DNA of 7,237 nucleotides from Dehalococcoides mccartyi (lineage in GTDB: Bacteria > Chloroflexota > Dehalococcoidia > UBA2979): contig CAMDAY010000113.1 in the NCBI GenBank assembly GCA_945888895.1, forward strand, positions 1 through 7,237, given 5' to 3'. This document shows positions 1-5,430 of the stretch, one piece after another. A program made the position numbers and the translations under genes. The notes under the pieces are model-generated. The model was not told the origin of the DNA and ran no database searches. It was given only the letters and a program-made list of their open reading frames with translations. How positions within the stretch are numbered: the first letter of the stretch is position 1; the number at the start of each line of letters is the position of its first letter.

Positions 1-462
1 GTCGCCCGTGAGCGCGCTCACGATCTCCGGCAGCGCCCAGATGTGGTTCGACACGATGATCGAGGCGACGCCAGCGTTGCGCAGTCGTTCGAGCGCGGGC
101 AGCGCGTCCTCGAACAGCACGTAGCGCGTCGACTCCTCCTCGATGAGCGCGGCGCGCCGCCCGGCGTCGAGGAGCGCCGGCCCGTCCGGCACCCCCGCCG
201 CGCGGAAGCGCTCGATGGCGAGCGTGGCGCGCAACTCCCGGAACGACTCGTGCGACCTCGACTCGTCGAGGTGCACCGGGCCGAGCGGTGTGCTCCAGCG
301 CGCCCAGCCGCCCTCGGTGCCGCCAGCCGCCAGCGCCTCCGCCGTGACGTCGATGCCCGCCGCGCGCGCAGCCTCCTCGTATGCCGTCCAGTGCGAGGGC
401 TGCATGTACCCCAGCGTCTGGTCGAAGTCGAAGCACACCGTGCGGATGGGCGTCGTGGTCAT
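1..462 (-). CDS. HAD-superfamily hydrolase, N-terminal 154 residues (3' end beyond window)
   Basis: Partial gene read on the minus strand from an ATG at 462; it runs open through base 1, so the C-terminal part is missing. Residues 12-16 read DFDQT, the DxDxT motif I of haloacid dehalogenase-type phosphohydrolases: Asp12 would be the nucleophile and Asp14 the acid/base. The usual Gly before Thr is Gln here. Residues 135-139 (IIVSN) fit motif II, with Ser138 as the phosphate-binding Ser/Thr. The stretch from about 20 to 115 is mainly helical in character and fits a C1-type cap, as in phosphoglycolate phosphatase-like subfamilies. Motifs III and IV (Lys and the acidic pair) would lie off the window, so activity cannot be confirmed. 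The substrate is unknown. The gene lies 125 bp downstream of mfd on the same strand but has its own promoter candidate. The ATG is preferred because motif I then sits at the usual distance from the N-terminus. Confidence 0.85.
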   Translation of the reverse strand, partial: MTTTPIRTVCFDFDQTLGYMQPSHWTAYEEAARAAGIDVTAEALAAGGTEGGWARWSTPLGPVHLDESRSHESFRELRATLAIERFRAAGVPDGPALLDAGRRAALIEEESTRYVLFEDALPALERLRNAGVASIIVSNHIWALPEIVSALTGD

Positions 463-468
463 GCGCAC

Positions 469-497
469 ACGATATCTGTGCACAGGGCGGAGGCGAA
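469..497 (-). promoter_or_regulatory. Candidate promoter of the HAD gene, leaderless arrangement
   Basis: On the minus strand a TATCGT hexamer (474-469) has 4 of 6 matches to the -10 consensus. It lies exactly 6 nt before the ATG at 462, which would put the transcript start at or next to the start codon. Seventeen bases further upstream is TTCGCC (497-492), a weak -35 match (3 of 6). No Shine-Dalgarno sequence is visible before the ATG, in line with a leaderless mRNA. This is an inference from consensus and spacing only. Confidence 0.4.
476..485. promoter_or_regulatory. Perfect 10-bp palindrome inside the HAD promoter spacer
   Basis: CTGTGCACAG is a perfect palindrome sitting between the candidate -10 and -35 of the HAD gene, and next to a second palindrome, GATATC (471-476). 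The position suits a repressor operator. A 10-bp palindrome can occur by chance and no regulator can be named. Confidence 0.25.
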
Positions 498-518
498 GCC
501 GGAGGGCGGAGTGGGGAA

Positions 519-566
519 CCCCCACCCCACCCCTCCCCCCTCCGCGGGGGAGGGGTGGGGTGGGGG
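519..566. repeat. Perfect 21-bp inverted repeat of C/G tracts between mfd and the HAD gene
   Basis: Bases 519-539 pair perfectly with 546-566, leaving a 6-nt loop (CTCCGC). The arms are runs of four to six C or G broken by single A/T bases at 524, 529, 534 and 551, 556, 561. In the minus direction the hairpin starts 21 nt after the mfd stop codon, the place of an intrinsic terminator, but only two T follow it. Both arms have four G-tracts with 1-nt loops on one strand (plus strand 546-567, minus strand 540-519), a textbook parallel G-quadruplex pattern. A diverged copy lies at 4208-4241, so this is a dispersed repeat as well as a hairpin. The flank 488-516 is also GC-rich, includes GGCGAAGCC, and may belong to the element. 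Confidence 0.8.
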
Positions 567-587
567 GCTCTGCAGCCGAGCCCTCGT

Positions 588-3500
588 CTACACAGCCACC
601 GGCGACCGCGCCCCCGCGAGCAACGTCAGCAGCCCCTCGATCGCCGCGACCCACTGCGGGCCGAGCGCGGCGCGGTCGAGGCGGATCTGGTTGCGGCCCA
701 TGCGGATGCCGTTCGGCATGCGCGGCAGCGTGCGCTCGCCGAACGGGCGGCCTGCGGAGGTGACCAGCACCTCCCCGCCCTCGATGCGGATCGCGCCGAT
801 GCCGGCGGTCGCGCCGACGATGCGCAGTCGCACGATCGCGAGGAGGTTCTTGAGCGCCTCCGGCAGCGGGCCGAAGCGGTCCTCGGTCTCCGTCGCGAGC
901 GCCTCGACCTCCTCGACGCTGCGCAGGCCGGCGACGCGCTGGTAGAGCGCGAGACGGCCCTCGATGTCGGGGACGTAGGGCTCCGGGACGTACGAGGCGA
1001 GTGGCAGGTCGATGACCACCGCGCGGAGCGCGTCGCGCTGCTCGTGCGGCTGCGGCTCGGGCGCGCGGTGCTCGTGTGAGGCGCGCAGTTCCTCGACCGC
1101 CTCGGCGAGCATCTCCGTGTACAGGTCGAAGCCGACCGAGGCGATGTTGCCGCTCTGCTCCGCGCCCAGGAGGTTGCCCGCCCCGCGGATCTCCAGGTCG
1201 CGGAGTGCCACCTGGAAGCCGGAACCGAGCTCGTTCGCCTCGAAGATCGTGGCGAGGCGCGCCTGTGCCTCCTCGGTGAGGATGCGGTTCTTCGGGTGCA
1301 GCAGATAGGCGTACGCTTGGTTGGCGCCTCGGCCGACGCGCCCGCGCAGCTGGTACATCTGCGCCAGGCCGAGCATGTCCGAGCGGTCGACGATCAACGT
1401 GTTCGCGTTCGGGATGTCGATGCCAGACTCGATGATCGTCGTGCAGATCAGCACGTCGAACTCGCCGTCGGCGAACTTCTCCATCACGCCCTTCAGCACA
1501 GACTCTGCCATCTGCCCGTGGCCCACCGCCACGCGTGCGTCGGGCACCAGCTCGCGCACGTGCTTGGCGAGCTCGTCGATGCTGCGCACGCGGTTGTGCA
1601 CCATGAACACCTGCCCGCCGCGATCGATCTCGTGGAGGATCGCCTCGCGCACGATCGCGTCGTCGCTCTCCATGACGAAGGTCTGCACCGGCTGGCGGCC
1701 CGCGGGCGCCGTCTCGATCATCGACATGTCGCGGATGCCGGTGAGCGCCATATGCAGCGTGCGCGGGATCGGCGTGGCGGAGAGCGTGAGCACGTCCACC
1801 TCGAGGCGCATGCGCTTCAGCCGCTCCTTGTGCGTGACGCCGAAGCGCTGCTCCTCGTCGATGATCACCAGACCGAGGTTCTTGAACTCCATGGACGGGT
1901 CGAGCAGCCGGTGCGTACCGATGAGGATGTCCAGCTCGCCCTCGCGCGCGCGGTGGATCATCTCGCGCACCTCGCCGTCGCTGCGGAAGCGCGAGATCAC
2001 GTCGACGGACACGGGGAAGCCGGACAGCCGCTCGCGGAACGTGCGGAGGTGCTGCTGCGCGAGCACGGTGGTCGGCACGAGGACGGCGACCTGGTAGCCC
2101 TCCTGCACGGCTTTGAACGCTGCGCGCACGGCGATCTCGGTTTTGCCGAAGCCCACGTCGCCACAGATCACACGGTCCATCGGACGAGGCGACTCCATGT
2201 CCGCCTTCACCGCCGCGATCGCCGTCGCCTGATCCTCGGTCTCCTCGTACGGGAACGATTCCTCGAGCTCGCGCTGCCACGGCGTGTCGCCGCTGTACGC
2301 GTGGCCGGGGAGCATCTGGCGTGCCGCGTACAGCCGCACGAGGTCGGCGGCGACGACCTGCACCGCCCCCTTCACGCGCTGCCGCGCGCGCGTCCATTCC
2401 TGCGTGCCGAGTCGGGTGAGTCTCGGCGCGTGTCCTGCCGGGCCGCTGTAGCGGCTGACGCGGTCCACCTGGTCGACCGGCACGTACAGCTTGTCGTCGC
2501 CCGCGTAGCGCAGTTCGAGGTAGTCGCGCTGCTCTCCCTCGACCTCGCGGCGCACGATGCCGCCGAAGCGCGCGATCCCGTGGTCGGCGTGCACGACGAA
2601 GTCGCCCGGCGACACCTCCGCGAGGAACCTCGAGCGGTGGCTCGCGCGCGTGCGCAGCGTGCGGCGCTGCTTCACGAACCCGAACAGCTCGCGGTCTGTG
2701 ACGAGGCCGACCGGGCCGGAGTCGGCCTGCACGATCCAGCCCTCGGGCATCCCGCCCTGCACGAGGTGCACGGAGCTGCGCGGTACTGGCGCCGTCAGGT
2801 GTTCGACGACCGGCGCGTCGACGGCGTTCTCGGCGAGCACCTCGCGGTAGCGCTGCGCCTGCTGCGTGACGACCACGACACGGTCGCCGCGCTGCCGCTG
2901 GCGGTAGGTGTCCTTCGCCGCGTCCACGAGGCGGCCCGCGTAGGCATCCGCGGTGCGGAAGGGGAGGCGGTACGAGAACGCCTCGGCGCCCGTCACCCAG
3001 CGGCCCAGCTCCGCGCGCCGCCCGTGCGCGTCGATGTCCGCGCGCCACGCGTCGAGCGGCTGGTGCGGGAACGGCGCCGTCGAGGTGAACTCGCCGCGCT
3101 CGGCGAGGTCGGCGCGCCGCTCCGACACCAACTCGTCGAGGTCGGTGAGCGCCGCGTCGAGCGACTCGGTCTCGTCGAGCACGAGCACAGCGTCGGTGGC
3201 AAGGTGGTCGAGGATCGTCGCGGTCGTGGCGAGCGGCCCGTACATCGCAGGCTCGGGCAGCGTCCCGGCGCGCAATTGACTGAGCTCGTCGAGCACCTGC
3301 TTGTCGCGTGAGCCTTCGAGGAGCGACGCGAGCCTGCCCATGTCGACGCGCGTCGGGAACCACTCCGTGGCCGGGCCGATGCGCACCTCGTCGAGCTGGG
3401 TGATCGTGCGCTGCGTCTCGATCGAGAACGTGCGGATCGACTCCACCTCGGGCCCGAAGAACTCGATGCGCACGGGGGTATCGAGGCCGGGCGGGAACAC

Positions 3501-4055
3501 GTCGATCAGCCCGCCGCGCCGCGCCGCCTGCCCGGGCGCCTCGACGAGCGGGACGATGTCGTAGCCCGCCTCGACGAGCTTCACCGCGAGGCCCTCGAAC
3601 GACACGCGGTCGCCGAGCGCGATCCGCCCCGCGCCCCGCCCGAGGTCGGCGGGCCGCAGCGTGTGCTGCGCCGCTGCCGCGACCGACGCGACGATCAGCG
3701 GCGGCGTGCCGCCCGAGGATGCGAGCGCGATCCTCGCGAGTGCCGTGATGCGCTGCCAGCCGATCTCGTGGTCCGGCGCGCTGCGCGTGTACGCGATCTC
3801 GTGGTGAGCGGGGTAGTGCATCGCCGCGTCGCCGACCCACGCGCGCATCTGCTCGGCCAGTGCCTGCGCGTCGTTCTCGCGCGGGACGATGAACAGGACG
3901 GGCCGTCGCGCGTGTCGCCACAGCAACGCCGCCGTCACCGGCTTCGCCGCATCGAGCACCCCCACCCGCGCCGTCCCACCCGCGTCGAGGCGTGCGTACA
4001 CGTCCGTCAGGTGATCGACGGTCCGCAGTATCTGGAGCAGTGGCTGAAGATCCAA
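588..4055 (-). CDS. mfd: Transcription-repair coupling factor (DNA translocase Mfd)
   Basis: Complete 1155-residue protein, the usual length for Mfd. Mfd binds RNA polymerase stalled at DNA lesions, pushes it off with an ATP-driven dsDNA translocase, and hands the site to UvrA. Residues 1 to about 350 match the UvrB-like N-terminal module. Residues 483-540 (from VSPGDFVVHADHGIARFGG) are the CarD-like RNA polymerase-interaction domain. Superfamily 2 motor motifs follow: Walker A GDVGFGKTE at 632-640, DEEQ box at 733-736, SATPIPRT at 759-766, QLRGRVGR (motif VI) at 902-909, then the RecG-like TRG segment with LRDLEIRGAGNLLG near 951-964. The last ~145 residues are the TRCF C-terminal domain. 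No motif is broken and there is no frameshift. The start is TTG at 4055: it has GAGG 8 nt upstream (4067-4064), and no in-frame ATG or GTG occurs just upstream. It lies downstream of pth on the same strand, an order also known in Bacillus. Confidence 0.97.
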   Translation of the reverse strand: MDLQPLLQILRTVDHLTDVYARLDAGGTARVGVLDAAKPVTAALLWRHARRPVLFIVPRENDAQALAEQMRAWVGDAAMHYPAHHEIAYTRSAPDHEIGWQRITALARIALASSGGTPPLIVASVAAAAQHTLRPADLGRGAGRIALGDRVSFEGLAVKLVEAGYDIVPLVEAPGQAARRGGLIDVFPPGLDTPVRIEFFGPEVESIRTFSIETQRTITQLDEVRIGPATEWFPTRVDMGRLASLLEGSRDKQVLDELSQLRAGTLPEPAMYGPLATTATILDHLATDAVLVLDETESLDAALTDLDELVSERRADLAERGEFTSTAPFPHQPLDAWRADIDAHGRRAELGRWVTGAEAFSYRLPFRTADAYAGRLVDAAKDTYRQRQRGDRVVVVTQQAQRYREVLAENAVDAPVVEHLTAPVPRSSVHLVQGGMPEGWIVQADSGPVGLVTDRELFGFVKQRRTLRTRASHRSRFLAEVSPGDFVVHADHGIARFGGIVRREVEGEQRDYLELRYAGDDKLYVPVDQVDRVSRYSGPAGHAPRLTRLGTQEWTRARQRVKGAVQVVAADLVRLYAARQMLPGHAYSGDTPWQRELEESFPYEETEDQATAIAAVKADMESPRPMDRVICGDVGFGKTEIAVRAAFKAVQEGYQVAVLVPTTVLAQQHLRTFRERLSGFPVSVDVISRFRSDGEVREMIHRAREGELDILIGTHRLLDPSMEFKNLGLVIIDEEQRFGVTHKERLKRMRLEVDVLTLSATPIPRTLHMALTGIRDMSMIETAPAGRQPVQTFVMESDDAIVREAILHEIDRGGQVFMVHNRVRSIDELAKHVRELVPDARVAVGHGQMAESVLKGVMEKFADGEFDVLICTTIIESGIDIPNANTLIVDRSDMLGLAQMYQLRGRVGRGANQAYAYLLHPKNRILTEEAQARLATIFEANELGSGFQVALRDLEIRGAGNLLGAEQSGNIASVGFDLYTEMLAEAVEELRASHEHRAPEPQPHEQRDALRAVVIDLPLASYVPEPYVPDIEGRLALYQRVAGLRSVEEVEALATETEDRFGPLPEALKNLLAIVRLRIVGATAGIGAIRIEGGEVLVTSAGRPFGERTLPRMPNGIRMGRNQIRLDRAALGPQWVAAIEGLLTLLAGARSPVAV

Positions 4056-4063
4056 CGCGTGTG

Positions 4064-4088
4064 CCTCGACATCCCGCGCATTCGCGGG
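4064..4088 (-). promoter_or_regulatory. mfd ribosome binding site with a hairpin directly upstream
   Basis: On the minus strand GAGG (4067-4064) is spaced 8 nt from the TTG start of mfd and decides that start. Just upstream, 4088-4083 (CCCGCG) and 4078-4073 (CGCGGG) form a perfect 6-bp stem with a 4-nt AATG loop. A second, larger dyad lies at 4104-4124 (8 bp with one imperfect pair). The hairpins would sit in the mfd leader and could affect translation of a gene that already uses a weak TTG start; this effect is inferred. Confidence 0.5.
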
Positions 4089-4207
4089 CGCAACCGAAAT
4101 CGGGGCCGCCCGCGCGGGGTGGCCCTTCGACTGTGTGCCTGATGTACCCAGTGTAGACAGCGAGCGAGAGAGCGGAAGGCCCTGACCCCAAACCTCAGCT
4201 TCCGGCC

Positions 4208-4241
4208 CCCTCCCCCTTCACGGGGCAGGGTTGGGGTGCGG
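4208..4241. repeat. Diverged second copy of the G-tract repeat, between pth and mfd
   Basis: Bases 4208-4241 align by eye with 531-565: CCCCTCCCCC, then T(T/C)C(A/G)CGGGG, AGGG and TTGGGGTG-type blocks in the same order, with about five substitutions and one 1-base gap. Here the local hairpin is imperfect: 4208-4216 pairs with 4222-4230 around a C-C mismatch, with loop TTCAC. The right part, 4227-4237, also pairs with 4185-4195 with one mismatch, so a wider fold is possible. The gap 4056-4295 has no gene I can support; it holds this repeat, the mfd leader hairpins and the hairpin after pth. Confidence 0.6.
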
Positions 4242-4277
4242 TTCCGGACTCGAAGCCCGAAGGTCAGCGGCGGGCGC

Positions 4278-4294
4278 GCGCGGGTATCCCGCGC
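4278..4294 (-). terminator. Hairpin immediately after the pth stop codon
   Basis: GCGCGGG (4278-4284) and CCCGCGC (4288-4294) form a perfect 7-bp stem with a 3-nt loop. On the minus strand it begins one base after the pth TAA. No T-run follows, so it is not a classic intrinsic terminator; it may be an RNA 3'-end or stability element or a weak terminator between pth and mfd. Confidence 0.35.
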
Positions 4295-4295
4295 A

Positions 4296-4994
4296 TTAGC
4301 CCGAAGAAGTGTGTTCCCAGCGGTTGAGGCTGTTCATCGCCACCTTGAGGCCCACGCGCGCGGACTCCTCGACGGCGTCGGCGACGCGGTTCACGGCGGC
4401 GTCGAGGATCTCGCGCTGCTGCCCGGAGGGACGTGCGAGCACCCACTTCGCGATGCGCTCCGGCTCGCGGACGGGGATCGTGCCGTCGTATGGACGGTCG
4501 ATGCCGATGCGGATGCGCGGGAAGTCGGTGTTGCCGCCGAGCGCCGCGATGATCGACTTGAGCCCGTTGTTCCCGCCGCTGCTCCCCTGCAGCCGCATCC
4601 GCGTCCGCCCGACGGGGAGGTCGAGGTCGTCATAGATGATCAGCAGTTCGGGCGGCGAGGCGTGCAGTCGCTTCATCTCCTGCACGATGCCCGCGCCCGC
4701 GTCGTTGTAGAACGACCGCGAGATGGCGATCCCGACCGCGCGACCGTCGATGTCGAGCCGAGCCGCCTCGACGTTCCCGCTCCGGCTCAGGGCGACGCGA
4801 TAGCGGTTCGTGAGCTCGCCGATGACCCACATGCCCACGTTGTGGCGCGTCTGTCCGTAGTCGTTCGTGGGATTGCCGAGGCCGACCACCAGCAGCGGGC
4901 GTGTCGGGCCCTCGCTCTTCGGAGCGGGCGCGGCATCCTCTGCCTCCGGGCGGGGCGTACGAGGGCGGAACTGGCCGAATCCTCCGAGTGGCAT
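4296..4994 (-). CDS. pth: Peptidyl-tRNA hydrolase (bacterial Pth type)
   Basis: Complete 232-residue protein. Pth cleaves the ester bond of peptidyl-tRNAs dropped from the ribosome and so recycles tRNA. The family core starts near residue 33: LLVVGLGNP, then YGQTRHNVG, with Asn41 and His51 matching E. coli Asn10 and catalytic His20. YDDLDLPVG carries Asp122 (Asp93 in E. coli), and Asn97 matches Asn68. Two usually conserved positions differ: the Met of the FMN motif is Tyr96, and the His of the GGHNG loop (His113 in E. coli) is Asn142, giving GGNNG. RIRIGIDRP at 160-168 and a helical C-terminus complete the fold. About 30 Pro/Ala/Arg-rich residues precede the core, making it longer than the usual ~190. 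The ATG at 4994 lacks a close Shine-Dalgarno, and no better in-frame start precedes the core, so the start is the least sure part. mfd follows 240 bp downstream. Confidence 0.93.
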   Translation of the reverse strand: MPLGGFGQFRPRTPRPEAEDAAPAPKSEGPTRPLLVVGLGNPTNDYGQTRHNVGMWVIGELTNRYRVALSRSGNVEAARLDIDGRAVGIAISRSFYNDAGAGIVQEMKRLHASPPELLIIYDDLDLPVGRTRMRLQGSSGGNNGLKSIIAALGGNTDFPRIRIGIDRPYDGTIPVREPERIAKWVLARPSGQQREILDAAVNRVADAVEESARVGLKVAMNSLNRWEHTSSG

Positions 4995-5018
4995 AGCGCA
5001 TCGTGTGTCGCGCGCGCG

Positions 5019-5038
5019 CCTCGGCGCAACCTCCGAGG
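5019..5038. promoter_or_regulatory. Dyad in the divergent pth / small-membrane-protein control region
   Basis: CCTCGG (5019-5024) and CCGAGG (5033-5038) form a perfect inverted repeat with an 8-nt spacer, upstream of pth on the minus strand. It adjoins an alternating CG run (5009-5019) and an AT-rich patch at 5041-5058 that contains AATCG twice, 10 bp apart (5044 and 5054). Either could be an operator. I see no convincing -10/-35 pair for pth. Confidence 0.3.
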
Positions 5039-5079
5039 GCTTGAATCGTACATAATCGAAGAAGTGCCGAGTGAACGTG

Positions 5080-5108
5080 TGGACACGTTGCCTGATGCGG
5101 CGTACCTA
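5080..5108 (+). promoter_or_regulatory. Weak candidate promoter of the small membrane protein gene
   Basis: TGGACA (5080-5085) matches the -35 consensus at 5 of 6 positions. After 17 bases comes TACCTA (5103-5108), a poor -10 (2 of 6). The start would lie near 5115, about 40 nt before the GTG start codon. Low confidence because of the poor -10. Confidence 0.25.
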
Positions 5109-5140
5109 TCGCTCCGGTCGGGCGTTCCGACCCACGGCCG

Positions 5141-5146
5141 AAGGGA
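5141..5146 (+). promoter_or_regulatory. Ribosome binding site deciding the GTG start at 5155
   Basis: AAGGGA lies 8 nt before GTG at 5155. It supports the 63-residue form over an upstream in-frame GTG at 5071, whose 28 extra residues (Arg-rich, non-membrane) are not part of the family. Confidence 0.6.
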
Positions 5147-5154
5147 CACCACTC

Positions 5155-5346
5155 GTGATCTACGTCGTCGCCATCCTGCTCCCGCCCCTCGCGGTGCTGC
5201 TGAAGGGGAAGCTCGTCCAGGCGCTCGTGAACCTCGTGCTGACCGCGTTCTTCTGGGTGCCGGGCGTCATCCACGCCATCCTCGTGATCAACAAGGCAGA
5301 TGCCGACCGCCGGCACGCCGAGTTGCTCGCGGCCGCCAGGAAGTAG
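5155..5346 (+). CDS. Small YqaE/Pmp3-family membrane protein
   Basis: A 63-residue protein starting at GTG. It matches the UPF0057/Pmp3 pattern (E. coli YqaE, yeast Pmp3): an N-terminal hydrophobic helix ending in the LLPPLAVLLKG signature (residues 8-18), then a second hydrophobic segment (about 20-45) with the conserved VPGVIHAILV. It would span the inner membrane twice. A charged tail of about 17 residues (from Asn46) is longer than in E. coli YqaE. Pmp3 proteins are tied to membrane potential and salt or stress tolerance in eukaryotes; the bacterial role is poorly known. It is divergent from pth and 84 bp upstream of the cysteine desulfurase on the same strand, though the desulfurase seems to have its own promoter. 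Too short for domain certainty, but the PP and PG-IHA motifs in order make the family call firm. Confidence 0.85.
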   Translation: MIYVVAILLPPLAVLLKGKLVQALVNLVLTAFFWVPGVIHAILVINKADADRRHAELLAAARK

Positions 5347-5384
5347 CGGACAGCTACCGACCTGGCCCGGGATACCCCACCGGG

Positions 5385-5405
5385 GCGCAGTATCGTTTAC
5401 TGCGC
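5385..5405. promoter_or_regulatory. Inverted repeat overlapping the desulfurase promoter
   Basis: GCGCAGTA (5385-5392) and TACTGCGC (5398-5405) form a perfect 8-bp dyad with a 5-nt spacer (TCGTT). It covers the candidate -35 (5396-5401) of the cysteine desulfurase. It could be an operator for a dimeric repressor, or a hairpin at the end of the upstream transcript, though no T-run follows. It does not resemble the E. coli IscR sites I know. Confidence 0.45.
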
Positions 5406-5424
5406 GTCTCGTGAGGTCTACGCT
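5396..5424 (+). promoter_or_regulatory. Candidate promoter of the cysteine desulfurase, leaderless arrangement
   Basis: TTTACT (5396-5401, 4 of 6 to the -35 consensus) and TACGCT (5419-5424, 3 of 6, TANNNT) are 17 bp apart. The -10 ends 6 nt before ATG at 5431, so transcription would start at the ATG itself. The nearest SD-like GAGG (5413-5416) is 14 nt away, too far for good function. Spacing equals that of the HAD gene on the other strand. Confidence 0.4.
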
Positions 5425-5430
5425 CTTCCC

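Noticed and set aside
43..1079. Overlapping plus-strand frames opposite the HAD gene and the mfd 3' end
   Set aside because: They read through the G-tract repeat and both antisense coding regions; low-complexity Arg/Pro/Ala content with no family features.
1296..3311. Plus-strand open frame of 671 codons opposite mfd
   Set aside because: It lies fully antisense to intact Mfd motifs, is rich in Arg, His, Ala and Val as expected from the complement of GC-rich codons, and shows no domain.
4140..4180. mfd promoter: CTTCCG and TACACT, 17 bp apart on the minus strand
   Set aside because: The -35 matches poorly, so it is no better than chance; mfd may also be read from pth.
5071..5154. N-terminal extension of the small membrane protein from GTG 5071
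   Set aside because: The 28 extra residues are Arg-rich and outside the YqaE/Pmp3 pattern, while GTG 5155 has AAGGGA at 8 nt and starts right at the family N-terminus.
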